From Schistocerca nitens (lineage: Eukaryota; Arthropoda; Insecta; Orthoptera; Acrididae), in assembly GCF_023898315.1 (NCBI RefSeq), contig NC_064619.1:300242150-300306149 (forward strand): DNA of 64,000 bases, written 5' to 3'. The position numbers and the translations under genes are program-made. A model generated the notes under the pieces. That model had not been told where the DNA came from. It ran no database searches and saw only the letters and a program-made list of their open reading frames with translations. Shown here one piece after another: positions 44,317-54,589 of the stretch (its first letter is position 1; every line of letters begins with the position of its first letter).

Positions 44317-45115
44317 AATTCAACAGTGTTGCGCAGCCAAGTTTATCCCTATTTTAGCACTTCGTGGATAGTTAAGATTTCACAACTTTTACTTTCAAGC
44401 AAACTTTTCTTATTATACTATACATACAACAAATTCTATGTTTTTATGAGTATCATTGACCTCAGATTACAGTGAATACTCTGCATCAATGAAATAAACT
44501 AGATTAATTCAGAGTTGTGCCTTCAAATTAGTTCTGTCAGCTCCCTGACTCAGAACAGGTGACCCTTCATTATTGAAAATTTTATCAGCATTTTCAATCA
44601 CGTTTGTTTATTTTAACCTATGCTCGCATTGTGGCGGCGATCCTTTGGAATACAGGTACCCTCACTAAGATTAATTTGAGAACTTTTGAGTTGAAATATT
44701 TAATTGTTATATTCTGCATAAATGATTATGCAACGAGCGAAGATATTTCTTTGAAAGCATAAGTTCGTGGCACGGAGGTTGCACGACCACTACCGAACCC
44801 CAGAACGTCTCATTGCAATTCTAAACAAATACCAAAAGAGTAAAATCCAGAAAGCAGGTAACATTCCGCAGTTATGGCGATTAGTTTTGAAATAATGAAC
44901 AGTTTACTTATTTTTCCCGTCTGTCTCGTTTTCATTTGAATACCCCTTATATCTCTGGAGTTTCAAAAGGTGCGTGCGTGAAAACTGCATGTCATACAGA
45001 AAAATGAAGCAGTGGATACAGGATTTATCTGAGTTAGGATTCGTAATATTAATACGGGCCTTGGTGTAGTCGCACTGCGGGGTAGGCTTGCCAGACCGTG
45101 GAGAAATACACTCCG
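44317..45115. other. Unassigned DNA and right TIR
   Basis: Includes the right terminal repeat of the 41-45 kb element (about 44855-44947). Otherwise nothing recognised. Confidence 0.4.
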
Positions 45116-45288
45116 AAACGTTCTAGGCGCTACAGTCTGGAACCGCGCGACCGCTACGGTTACAGGTTCGAATCCTGCCTCGGGCATGGGTGTGTGTGAT
45201 GTCCTTAGGTTAGTTAGGTTTAAGTAGTTCTAAGTTCTAGGGGACTGATGACCTCAGAAGTTAAGTCCCATGGTGCTCAGAGCCATTT
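45116..45288 (+). mobile_element. SINE group A, 5'-truncated
   Basis: Begins in the D arm at GTTCTAGGCGCTACAG, lacks the A box, and keeps B box GGTTCGAATCC, body and tail. No convincing target duplication was seen. Confidence 0.88.
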
Positions 45289-45289
45289 T

Positions 45290-47055
45290 GAAGCACTCTG
45301 CAACGTCACATCGAACTCGACCACGCCTGCAGACCGGCAACCAAATGAACAACTTTCCAAAGCAGGCTGCTGTTGAGTGTTTCAGGGTAATTCGTGTCAT
45401 TGATTTCAATCAATTTCACACTTTAACGCATCACAAACGGTGCACATATCGAGCACCTGTATTGCAGTTAGAATCTTGGACAGATGTTCTATTCACTGAA
45501 GCGTATCTGTTTACTGTATGTCTTGCAGTTTTCACGCAGGCGCCTTCTGAAACCCCGGAGGTAGTCATTGACACCACTCATAGAAAATAAGTTCATTAGA
45601 GAACAGGTCGGCTTCCGACCTTGGCGGTCTTGCATAGGGCACGTACTGAATCTTACGCAGCATTCCGAGGACGGATTAGAGAAAGGTCTTGTCACCGGCG
45701 TTGTCTTTGTCGACCTGCGTGCGGCCTCTGAAGCGGTAAACATCAGGACACCTCTCCCAAAGCTGTACAGCACAGCCAAAGGTTACGGCTTTATGAAGTT
45801 CACGGGAGAGCTGCTCAGCCAGAGAAGATTCAATCCCAGTCTTCAAAAAAGCAAAAATCGATGACGCAAAACCAAAAATGCTCTTCCCAATGGGAGCGTT
45901 CTCGCTGTCACACTATTTAACTTACAAACCAACGACTAACCACGTAACAAGGCTTGCTCCTCAATTATTTATGCCGACGATCTAGCTCCCTCTACCCACC
46001 ATAAGATATTTATAGGCTTTGAAAAACAACTTTCGTGTGCTCCTGACTACGTGGGAGATTATTAGGAGGTCAACAGCCTGATCGCAGATCGAAGCAGAAC
46101 ACTCGTCAGCACTTTCCATTTCCTTAACAAATATGCTAAAGACAGGTTAAAAGTCTCAAGGCTGGGAACAGCTTTCAGTCGCAGCTCTACCACTAAATAT
46201 CTCGGGACTATTCCTGAAAGGAGTCTGACATTCAAGAAACATCGTGACAGTGATAGAGTGAAGACTGCAGCGCTAAGCAATATCTTTGAAAAACTCAAAG
46301 GCACAAGCTGGGGAGCGTGCCCCACTCAAAACGGGTGATATTGCTCTTCATCAAACCAGCCGAGAAGATCTAGGTTCTGACCGGAATAGCTCCACCCGAT
46401 ATCCGGAGGATAGTAACAGCAATTTCTGAAAGGATCAAAGGCAAAACTAATGGCAGACACCGACTTGATGCGTCTGAAGCTGTTGTTCGTCGTCTTCGCA
46501 GCAGGAAAAGCTTCATCCATCGAACCATCATGGTTGCGGACACAACATCGCTGTTAAAGCAGTTTACGGAAGCCAGTTCATAGATGCCACTGATGGCATC
46601 GCATGTACGATTGTAGTTCACTCCCTCAGCGTCAGTTACGGCCTGAAGATGGTTACTGAGTCGCTAAAACTTGTTACTGTATAGTAACTAACATCGAAAG
46701 GACGGCTGGACGTGCTTCGTTTTATTACAGAAGTGATTGGATACCACTGAAAGAGGAGCCAGCCCCAGGAAACAGCCTGTCATGGCCAACATGGAGATCA
46801 CTTAATCGTCTTCGCGTGGACATTGGCCAAACTAGAACTGCTATGTTAAAATGGTGACTCTGCGATGGCCAAGATTTGTCCTGTGCGTGCGGGACTGCGC
46901 AGACGATGATCCATTTACTCCAACGCTCTGTTTACACCGTCTTACCAGGTTTAGTGACGCACGCGTATCTGCCATCAGGAAGCACAAAAGCAGTGCACCT
47001 TGCAGAGATACTACACCTCATTTAAATCGACACGTTAAGAAGAAAACAAAGGCTT
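45290..47055 (+). mobile_element. Jockey/CR1-like LINE remnant
   Basis: Plus-strand traces of RT followed by the C-terminal cysteine motif, ending near 47055 where the next element begins. 5'-truncated. Confidence 0.75.
45560..47035 (+). pseudogene. Reverse transcriptase pseudogene, Jockey/CR1-like
   Basis: Frames give FIREQVGFRPWRSCIGHVLNL, then VFVDLRAASEAVN, where the first catalytic Asp box survives as FVDL. Next come LPNGSVLAVTLFNL and IIYADDLAPSTHH, the catalytic YADD. After further frameshifts come TTKYLGTIPERSLTFKKH and a C-terminal CDGQDLSCACGTAQTMIHLL, which matches the terminal cysteine/histidine knuckle of such ORF2 proteins. At least four frameshifts or stops. Inactive. Confidence 0.82.
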
Positions 47056-47279
47056 AAAACTAAACCTGTACTTCGTGCAGTGAGCTTATTTGGCAATTCA
47101 ATGACCAAATGACTGCAGGGACGGAAATGGAGGAATAAGGTCCTGTGAACATGTGTCTGGAAATGGATGGTGTGCGTGCAACAACAAAAATGTTTCCAGA
47201 ACGCTGTCTCTCCGAGTAGCATCACAGAAATCGTGAACACGTCGTTGAAGTGTCTGCACGTCAGGAACTGGATCAGCAT

Positions 47280-49855
47280 GTTGTTGTTGTTGTGGTCTTC
47301 AGTCCTGAGACTGGTTTGATGCAGCTCTCCATGCTACCCGACCCTGTGCAAGCTTCTTCATCTCCCAGTACTTACTGCAACCATCATCCTTCTGAATCTG
47401 CTTAGTGTATTTATCTCTTGGTCTCCCTCTACGATTTTTACCCTCCACGCTGCCCTCCAATGCTAAATTTGTGATCCCTTGATACCTCAGAACATGTCCT
47501 ACTAACCGGTCCGTTCTTTTTGTCAAGTTGTGCCACAAAATCCTCTTCACCCCAATTCTATTCAATACCTCCTCATTAGTTATGTGATCTACCCATCTAA
47601 TCTTCAGCATTCTTCTGTAGCACAACATTTCGAAAGCTTCTATTCTCTTCTTGTCCAAACTATTTATCGTCCATGTTTCACATCCATACAAGGCTACACT
47701 CCATACAAATACTTTCAGAAACGGCTTCCTGACACTTAAATCTATACTCGATGTTAACAAATTTCTCTTCTTCAGAAACGCTTTCCTTGCCATTGCCAGT
47801 CTACATTTTATATCTTCTCTACTTCGACCATCATCAGTTATTTTGCTCCCCAAATAGCAAAACTCCTTTACTACTTTAAGTGCCTCATTTCCTAATCTAA
47901 TTCCCTCAGCATCACCCGACTTAATTCGACTATATTCCATTATCCACGTTTTGCTTTTGTTGATGTTCATCTTATATACTCCTTTCAAGACACTGTCCAT
48001 TCCGTTCAACTGCTCTTCCAAGTCCTTTGCTGTCTCTGATAGAATTACAATGTCATCGGCGAACCTCAAAGTTTTTATTTCTTCTCCATCGATTTTAATA
48101 CCTACTCCGAACTTTTCTTTTGTTTCCTTTATTGCTTGCTCAATATACAGATTGAATAACATCGGGGATAGGCTACAACCCTGTCTCACTCCCTTCCCAA
48201 CCACTGCTTCCCTTTCATGCCCCTCGACTCTTATAACTGCCATCTGGCTTCTGTACAAATTATAAATAGCCTTTAGCTCTCTGTATTTTACCCCTGCCAT
48301 CTTTAGAAATTGAAAGAGAGTATTCCGGTCAACATTGTCAAAAGCTTTCTCTAAATCTACAAATGCTAGAAACGTAGGTTTGCCTTTCCTTAATCTTTCT
48401 TCTAAGATAAGTCGTAAGGTCAGTATTGCCTCAGGTGTTCCAATATTTCTACGGAATCCAAACTGATCTTCCCCGAGGTCCGCTTCTACTAGTTTTTCCA
48501 TTCGTCTGTACAGAATTCGTGTTAGTATTTTGCAGCTGTGACTTATTAAACTGATAGTTCGGTAATTTTCAAATCTGTCAACACCTGCTTTCTTTGGTAT
48601 TGGAATTATTATATTCTTCTTGATATCTGAGGGTATTTCACCTGTCTCATACATCTTGCTCACCAGATGGCAGAGTTTCGTCAGGACTGGCTCTCCCAAG
48701 GCCATCAGTAGTTCTAATGGAATGTTGTCTACTCCTGGGGCCTTGTTTCGACTCTGGTCTTTCAGTGCTCTGTCAAACTCTTCATGCAGTATCGTATCTC
48801 CCACTTCATCTTCATTTACATACTCTTCCATTTCCTTAATATTGTCCTCAAGTACATCGCCCTTGTATAGACCCTCTATATACTCCTTCCAGCTTTCTGC
48901 TTTCCCTTCTTTGCTTAGAACTGGGTTTCCATCTGAGCTCTTGATATTCATAGAAGTGGTTCTCTTTTCTCCAAAGGTCTCTTTAATTTTCCTGTAGGCA
49001 GTATCTATCTTACCTCTAGTGAGATAAGCCTCTACATCCTTACATTTGTCCTCTGCTTAGCCATTTTGCACTTCCTGTCGATCTCATTTTTGAGACGTCT
49101 GTATTCCTTTTTGCCTGTTTCATTTACTGCATTTCTATATTTTCTTCTTTCGTCAATTAAGTTTAATATTTCTTCTGTTACCCAAGGAGTTCTACTAGCC
49201 CTCATCTTTTTATTTACTTGATCCTCTGCTGCCTTCACTACTTCATCCCTCAGAGCTACCCATTCTTCTTCTACTGTACTTCTTTCCCCCATTCCTGTCA
49301 ATTGTTCCCTTATGCTCTCCCTGAAACTCTGTACAACCTCTGGTTCTTTCAGTTTATCCAGGTCCCATCTCCTTAAATTCCCACCTTTTTGCAGTTTCTT
49401 CAGTTTTAATCTACAGTTCATAACCAATAGATTGTGGCCAGAGTCCACATGTGCCCCTGGAAATGTCTTACAATTTAAAACCTGGTTCCTAAATCTCTGT
49501 CTTACCATTATATAATCTATCTGATACCCTCTAGTATCTCCAGGATTCTTCCATGTATACAACCTTCTTTCATGATTCTTGAACCAAGTGTTAGCTATGA
49601 TTAAGTTATGCTCTGTGCAAAACTCTACCAGGCGGCTTCCTCTTTCATTTCTTAGCCCCAATCCATATTCACCTACTATGTTTCCTTCTCTCCCTTTTCC
49701 TATTCTCGAATTCCAGTCACCCATGACTATTAAATTTTCATCTCCCTTCACTACCTGAATAATTTCTTTTATCTCATCATACATTTCTTCAATTTCTTCA
49801 TCATCTGCATAGCTAGTTGGCATATAAACTTGTACTACTGTAGTAGGCGTGGGCT
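47280..49855 (-). mobile_element. RTE-like LINE, copy 1
   Basis: A 2.6-kb minus-strand LINE, 5'-truncated inside the endonuclease, with its 3' end in an ACAACAACAA tract (GAAGACCACAACAACAAC on the minus strand). A 7-bp target duplication TCAGCAT flanks it (47273-47279 and 49856-49862). It sits inside the transposon above. A second, closely related copy lies at 51,836-53,648 in opposite orientation. Confidence 0.92.
47299..48951 (-). CDS. RTE-like reverse transcriptase ORF, copy 1
   Basis: A 550-residue open frame, the RT half of ORF2, which copies element RNA at a nicked target. Visible in order: SRNKAPGVDNIPLELL, KKNIIIPIPKKAG, ENYRTISLISHSCKILTRIL, DQFGFRRNIGTPEAI, FLAFVDLEKAFDNVDRN (first catalytic Asp), GVRQGCSLSPMLFNLYIE and LRFADDIVILSE (catalytic pair). 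The C-terminal end has YGCETWTINSLDKKRIEAFE and GRPRDKYTKQIQKD. The GCETWT-RIEAFE end is characteristic of the RTE clade. The start codon is internal to ORF2. A 10-bp deletion upstream, near 49040-49065, separates it from the endonuclease frame. Confidence 0.93.
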   Translation of the reverse strand: MNIKSSDGNPVLSKEGKAESWKEYIEGLYKGDVLEDNIKEMEEYVNEDEVGDTILHEEFDRALKDQSRNKAPGVDNIPLELLMALGEPVLTKLCHLVSKMYETGEIPSDIKKNIIIPIPKKAGVDRFENYRTISLISHSCKILTRILYRRMEKLVEADLGEDQFGFRRNIGTPEAILTLRLILEERLRKGKPTFLAFVDLEKAFDNVDRNTLFQFLKMAGVKYRELKAIYNLYRSQMAVIRVEGHEREAVVGKGVRQGCSLSPMLFNLYIEQAIKETKEKFGVGIKIDGEEIKTLRFADDIVILSETAKDLEEQLNGMDSVLKGVYKMNINKSKTWIMEYSRIKSGDAEGIRLGNEALKVVKEFCYLGSKITDDGRSREDIKCRLAMARKAFLKKRNLLTSSIDLSVRKPFLKVFVWSVALYGCETWTINSLDKKRIEAFEMLCYRRMLKIRWVDHITNEEVLNRIGVKRILWHNLTKRTDRLVGHVLRYQGITNLALEGSVEGKNRRGRPRDKYTKQIQKDDGCSKYWEMKKLAQGRVAWRAASNQSQD

Positions 49856-49862
49856 TCAGCAT
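49032..49862 (-). pseudogene. RTE-like LINE endonuclease, 5'-truncated
   Basis: A 276-residue frame with IVMGDWNSRIGKG, IIANTWFKNHERRLYTWKNP, YQIDYIMVRQRFRNQV and VDSGHNLLVMNC: the DWN, W(K)P, IDY(I) and SDH-like (here SGH) blocks of the apurinic endonuclease. The first part, with the catalytic Glu, is missing through 5' truncation. After the linker NVRM the frame is lost. Comparison with copy 2 shows that 10 bases (GGGCATGGCT) are absent here between AAGC and AGAGGACAAATG. Confidence 0.9.
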
Positions 49863-50136
49863 ACACGACGTTTTTCACATGCTTTACAAGTAAAAACCCA
49901 GCGGTTCTACGTGCGGTGACCTAGCAGGACATGGTACAGCGTCCCATTCAGCGCCTGGGGAAGATGTTGAGATGTCAGCGAACTGTAATGCGGAAGTGGG
50001 GTGGTGCTCCGTCATGCAGAAACCGCATAACATGTCGTCTTGTCAAAGGTACATTCTCAAGTAGCCCAGGTAGAGTATTCCGCAGTAATAATCCAAGTAC
50101 TTTCCTCCGTCGAGGCGTTGTGGAATAACAATGGTC

Positions 50137-50380
50137 CAAATGTCCGCCCCCGGTAGCTGAATGGTCAGCGTGAAGGAATGTCAATCCTCTGGGCCCGGAT
50201 TCGATTCCTGGCTGAGTCGGGGAATTTTCTCCGACCAGGGACTGGGTATTGCGATGTCCTCGTCATCATCCTATCATCCTCATCGACCGCAGGTCGCCGA
50301 AGTGTCGTCAGATTGAAAGACCGGCACCCGGCGAACAGTGTGCCCGACGGGGTCCCTAGCCATACGAATAAATAAAAATA
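50137..50380 (+). mobile_element. SINE family 3, full length
   Basis: Begins CAAATGTCCGCCCCCGGTAG with A box region TAGCTGAATGGTCAGCG and B box GGATTCGATTCC. The body contains CGCAGGTCGCCGAAGTG and GGGGTCCCTAGCCATACG, and the end is AT-rich (AATAAATAAAAATA). Perfect 13-bp target duplication AATAACAATGGTC at 50124-50136 and 50381-50393. Confidence 0.93.
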
Positions 50381-51835
50381 AATAACAATGGTCTGAATAC
50401 GTGGTCTTCAAGAATCCCTGCTACACACTGATGCTGAACGGATGCTGATGAGATGCCACAACCATTCCCTGACGATTGCCTCTAGGCCACAGATGACTAT
50501 TATGCAGACTGAAGATGCCAATTCTGGTAAAGGTCACTTCGTCGCTAAAGAGGACTGATGACAGAAATCCCAGAATTCAGATGGTCTGGTGCAAACACCG
50601 CCGACAAAATTCTTCCCGTAGAGGGAAATCCACTGTTTGTAATCCTTACGCTCTTTGCAAATGATCGTGACAGTAGCGGTTCTCATGCAGTATACGAGTA
50701 CACATAATCGTACTTTGGCTTATCATGTTGGCGGGCCACATGCGTGGAGCTTGTGCTAGTGTTCGCCTCAATATCCTGTAGAACGTGGTCCTCCAAATCT
50801 GGGGTGTGTACAGTCCGCAGCCTCTATGCACGTTCGCCTGTCTGAAAGGACCCACGATCATACAAACGCCGGGCTTGATATGTGTGATATGGTTGGTGTC
50901 TGTGAGGGTACTTGTTTGGGTACAGCTGTGCTGCTCCTCGACCGTTTCCATCTGCCTGGCCGCACACAAACACCGTCCACCTTGTTACCGACATGAACGC
51001 CGGACCGTTCTGCTGTTTATAGTACGCTGCGACTATTATACAGCCTGCAGCTCACAAGGATCACATGGCACGTGGTCACAGGAACCTTCATTCGTCAGCG
51101 CCATCTACCTTGGCAACGATTCATTGTTCCTTTTTCCTCCATTTCCAGTCAGGAATCCGTCCCTACAGTCTGTCGGTTTTACTACTGTTAACCCTGTATA
51201 CTTTTGTAAGTTGTGTCAAACAAGGAGAGTGCATTGTTAACACATCTCTATTCTACACTACTGGCCATTAAAATTGCTACACCAAGAAGAAATGCAGATG
51301 ATAAACGGTTGGACAAATATATTACACTAGAACTGACATGTGATTACATTTTCACGCAATTTGGGTGCATAGATCCTGAGAAATCAGTACCCAGAACAAC
51401 CACGTCTGGCCGTAATAACGGCCTTGATATGCCTGGGCATTGAGTCAAACAGAACTTCGATAGCGTGTACAGGTACAGCAGCCCATGCAGCTTCAACACG
51501 ATACCACAGTTCATCAAGAGTAGTGACTGGCGTATTGTGACAAGCCATTTGCTCGCCCACCATTGACCAAACGTTTTCAATAGGGGATAGATCTGTAGAA
51601 TGTGCTGGCCAGGGCAGCAGTCGAACATTTTCTGTATCCAGAAAGGCCCGTACAGGACCTGCAACATGCGGTCTTGCATAATCCTGCTGAAATGTAGGGT
51701 TTCGCAGGGATCGAATGAAGGGTAGGGCCACTGGTCGTAACACATCTGAAATGTAACGTCCACTGTTCAAACTGTCGTCAATGCAAACAAGAGGTGACCG
51801 AGACGTGTAACCAAGGGCACCCCATACCATCATGC

Positions 51836-53648
51836 AGTAAATGAAGCAGGCAAAAAGGAATACAAACGTCTCAAAAATGAGATCGACAGGAAGTGCAAAA
51901 TGGCTAAGCGGGCATGGCTAGAGGACAAATGTAAGGATGTAGAGGCTTATCTCACTACGGGAAAATTAAAGAGACCTTTGGAGAAAGGAGAACCACCGGC
52001 ATGAATATCAAGAACTTTGATGGAAACCCAGTTCTAAGCAAAGAAGGGAAAGCAGAAAGGTGGAAGGAGTATATAGGGGGTCTATACGAGGGCGATGTAC
52101 TTGAGGACAATATTATGGAAATGGAAGAGGATGTAGATGAAGATGAAATGGGAGATATGATATTGCGTGAAGAGTTTGACAGAGCACTGAAAGACCTGAG
52201 TCGAAACAAGGCCCCAGGAGTAGACAACATTCCATTAGAACTACTGACAGACTTGGGAGAGCCAGTCCTGACAAAACTCTACCATCTGGTGAGCAAGATG
52301 TATGAGACAGGCGAAATACCCTCAGACTTCAAGAAGAATATAATAACCCCAATCCCAAAGAAAGCAGGTGTTGGCAGACGTGAAAATTACCGAACTATCA
52401 GTTTAATAAGTCACAGCTGCAAAATTCTAACGCGAATTCTGTACAGACGAATGGAAAAACTGATAGAAGCGGACCTCGGGGAAGATCAGTTTGGATTCCG
52501 TAGAAATTTTGGAACACGTGAGGCAATACTGACCCTACGTCGTATCTTAGAAGAAAGATTAAGGAAAGGCAAACCTACATTTCTAGCATTTGTAGATTTA
52601 GAGATAGTTTTTGACAATGTTGATTGGAATACTCTCTTTCAAATTCTGAAGGTGGCAGGGGTAAAATACAGAGAGCGAAAGGCTATTTACAATTTGTACA
52701 GAAACCAGATGGCAGTTGTAAGAGTAGAGGGGCATGAAAGGGAAGCAGTGGTTGGGAAGGGAGTGAGACAGGGTTGTAGCCTGTATATTGAGCAAGCAAT
52801 AAAGGAAACAAAAGAAAAGTTCGGAGTAGGTATTAAAATCGACGGAGAAGAAATAAAAACTTTGAGGTTCGCCGATGACATTGTAATTCTGTCAGAGACA
52901 GCAAAGGACTTGATAGAGCAGTTGAACGGCATGGACAGTGTCTTGAAAGGAGGGTATAAGATGAACATCAACAAAAGCAAAACGAGGATAATGGAATATA
53001 GCCGAATTAAGTCGGGTGATGCTCAGGGGATTATATTAGGAAATGAGACACTTAAAGTAGTAAAGGAGTTTTCCCATTTGGGGAGCAAAATAACTGATGA
53101 TGGTCGAAGTAGAGAGGATATAAGATGTAGACTGGCAATGGCAAGGAAAGCATTTCTGAAGAAGAAAAATTTGTTAACACTGAGTATAGATTTAAATGTC
53201 AGGAAGCCGCTTCTGAAAGTATTTGTATGGAGTGTAGCCATGTATGGAAGTGAAACGTGGACGATAAATAGTTTGGACAAGAAGAGAATAGAAGCTTTCG
53301 AAATGTTGTGCTACAGAAGAATGCTCAAGATTAGATGGGTAGATGACATAACTAATGAGGAGGTATTGAATAGAATTGGGAAGAAGAGGAGCTTGTGGCA
53401 CAACTTGACTAGAAGAAGGGATCGGTTGGTAGGACATATTCTGAGACATCGAGGGATCATCAATTTAGTATTGGATGGCAGCGTGGAGGATAAAAATCGT
53501 AGAGGGAGACCAAGAGATGAATACACTAAGCAGATTCAGAAGGATGTAGGCTGCAGTAGGTACTGGGACATGAAGAAGCTTGGACAGGATAGAGTAGCAT
53601 GGTCTGCTGCATCAAACCAGTCTCAGGACTGAAGACCACAACAACAAC
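51836..53648 (+). mobile_element. RTE-like LINE, copy 2
   Basis: Plus-strand copy, 5'-truncated in the linker after the endonuclease, ending GAAGACCACAACAACAAC. An approximate 9-bp target duplication ACCATCATG / ACCATCACG flanks it (about 51826-51834 and 53649-53657). It lies within the catalytic region of a Tc1 transposase. Confidence 0.92.
52001..53632 (+). CDS. RTE-like reverse transcriptase ORF, copy 2
   Basis: A 543-residue frame closely matching copy 1, with DQFGFRRNFGTREAI, FLAFVDLEIVFDNVDWN, LRFADDIVILSE, YGSETWTINSLDKKRIEAFE and GRPRDEYTKQIQKD. Two changes would harm the enzyme. Seven residues after GVRQGCSL (SPMLFNL in copy 1) are missing through a 21-base in-frame deletion, and KA in the FVDLEKAFD box is IV. 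Upstream of the frame a deletion of about 22 bases in the linker (near 51957) also distinguishes it from copy 1. Confidence 0.92.
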   Translation: MNIKNFDGNPVLSKEGKAERWKEYIGGLYEGDVLEDNIMEMEEDVDEDEMGDMILREEFDRALKDLSRNKAPGVDNIPLELLTDLGEPVLTKLYHLVSKMYETGEIPSDFKKNIITPIPKKAGVGRRENYRTISLISHSCKILTRILYRRMEKLIEADLGEDQFGFRRNFGTREAILTLRRILEERLRKGKPTFLAFVDLEIVFDNVDWNTLFQILKVAGVKYRERKAIYNLYRNQMAVVRVEGHEREAVVGKGVRQGCSLYIEQAIKETKEKFGVGIKIDGEEIKTLRFADDIVILSETAKDLIEQLNGMDSVLKGGYKMNINKSKTRIMEYSRIKSGDAQGIILGNETLKVVKEFSHLGSKITDDGRSREDIRCRLAMARKAFLKKKNLLTLSIDLNVRKPLLKVFVWSVAMYGSETWTINSLDKKRIEAFEMLCYRRMLKIRWVDDITNEEVLNRIGKKRSLWHNLTRRRDRLVGHILRHRGIINLVLDGSVEDKNRRGRPRDEYTKQIQKDVGCSRYWDMKKLGQDRVAWSAASNQSQD

Positions 53649-54589
53649 ACCATCACGTCGGGTGATGCGCCAGTATGGCGATGACGAATACACGCTTCCA
53701 ATGTGCGTTCAGCGCGATGTCGCCAAACACGGATACGACCATCATGATACTGTAAACAGAACCTGGATTCATCCGAAAAAATGACGTCTTGCCATTCGTA
53801 CACCCAGGTTCGTCGTTGACTACACCATCGCAGGCGCTCCTGTCTGTGATACAGCGTCAAGGGTAACCGCAGCCACGGTCTCCGAGGTGATAGTCCATGC
53901 TGCTGCAAACGTCGTCGAACTGTTTTTGCAGCTGGTTGTTGTCTTGCAAACGTCCCCATCTGTTGACTCAGGGATCGAGACGTGACTGCACGATCCGTTA
54001 CAGCCATGCGGATGAGATGCCTGTCATCTCGACCGCTAGTGATACGAGGCCATTGGGATCCAGCACGGCGTTCCGTATTACCCTTCTGAACCCACCGATT
54101 CCGTATTCTGCTAACAGTCATTGGATCTCGACCAACGCGTGCAGCAGTGTCGCGAAACGATAAACCGCAATCGTGATAGGCTACAATCCGACCTTTATCA
54201 AAGTCGGAAACGTGATGGTACGCATTTCTCCTCATTACACGAGGCATCACAACAACGTTTCACCAGACAACGCCGGTCAACTGCTGTTGGGTATGAGAAA
54301 TCGGTTGGGAAGTTTCCTCATATCAGCACGTTTTAGGTGTCGCCAGCGGCGTGAACCTTGTGTGAATGCTCTGAAAAGCTAATCATTTGCATATCACAGC
54401 GTCTTCTTCCTGTCGGTTAAATTTAGCGTCCGTAGCACGTCATCTTCGTGGTGTAGAAATTTTAATGTCCAGTAGTGTACTTTGCATGTATCACTTCATT
54501 TTAACTCTCCTGTTTCTCGGTGAATAGTGACATCAGTCAGTAGACTGCGTAGCGCGTCCTTTGAGCTTCGATGCCTTAGGGTCGCCAAT

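Larger units (their letters stand above)
41064..44947. mobile_element. Mariner-like TIR element, 3.9 kb, composite
   Basis: The left end AAGGGGCAATCAAATGAAAA and the right end (reverse complement AAGGGGTATTCAAATGAAAA) form terminal inverted repeats. They continue for about 90 bp through CTGTTCATTATTTCAAAA and TAATCGC. Inside are two mariner C-terminal traces in opposite orientation and three SINEs (41654, 42311, 44108). Much of the interior (about 42.5-44.1 kb and 44.3-44.7 kb) is unassigned, so the TIRs may bracket later insertions. Confidence 0.65.
47055..50969 (-). pseudogene. DUF4817-type transposase in three pieces
   Basis: The first piece contains IWRTTFYRILRR and TDTNHITHIKPGVCMIVGPF. 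After an intervening frameshift, SSVLFSDEVTFTRIGIF holds the first catalytic Asp and HLWPRGNRQG follows. Beyond the SINE, VMRFLHDGAPPHFRITVR carries the second catalytic Asp. Beyond the LINE only a C-terminal trace (LLIQFLTCRHFNDVFTI-like) remains. The third Asp block (usually RSPDLTPLDFFLWG) was not seen. Inactive. Confidence 0.75.
47055..50990 (-). mobile_element. DUF4817-type transposon split by a LINE and a SINE
   Basis: Three minus-strand pieces (50990-50381, 50136-49856 and 47279-47055) form one transposase trace. They are separated by a SINE (50137-50380) and an RTE LINE (47280-49855). Terminal inverted repeats were not established, so outer limits are approximate. Confidence 0.75.
51384..54247 (-). 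pseudogene. Tc1-like transposase split by an RTE LINE
   Basis: The N-terminal part (54247-53649) starts MPRVMRRNAYHHVSDFDKGR with two helix-turn-helix regions (FRDTAARVGRDPMTVSRIRN) and the first catalytic Asp in VIFSDESRFCLQ. The C-terminal part (51833-51384) continues MVWGALGYTSRSPLV, then FQQDYARPHV (second Asp) and DLSPIENVWSM (Glu), ending AVITARRGCSGY. The spacing between the second Asp and the Glu is 34, as in classical Tc1. Apart from the LINE I see few disabling changes, so the host copy was probably young when hit. Confidence 0.93.
51256..54477 (-). mobile_element. Tc1-like transposon split by an RTE LINE
   Basis: Flanked by TA (51254-51255 and 54478-54479). The inverted repeats are CACTACTGGCCATTAAAATT and CACTACTGGACATTAAAATT, continuing to CTACACCA. 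The transposase is on the minus strand and is interrupted by the LINE at 51836-53648. Without the LINE the element would be about 1.4 kb, normal for Tc1. Confidence 0.95.
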
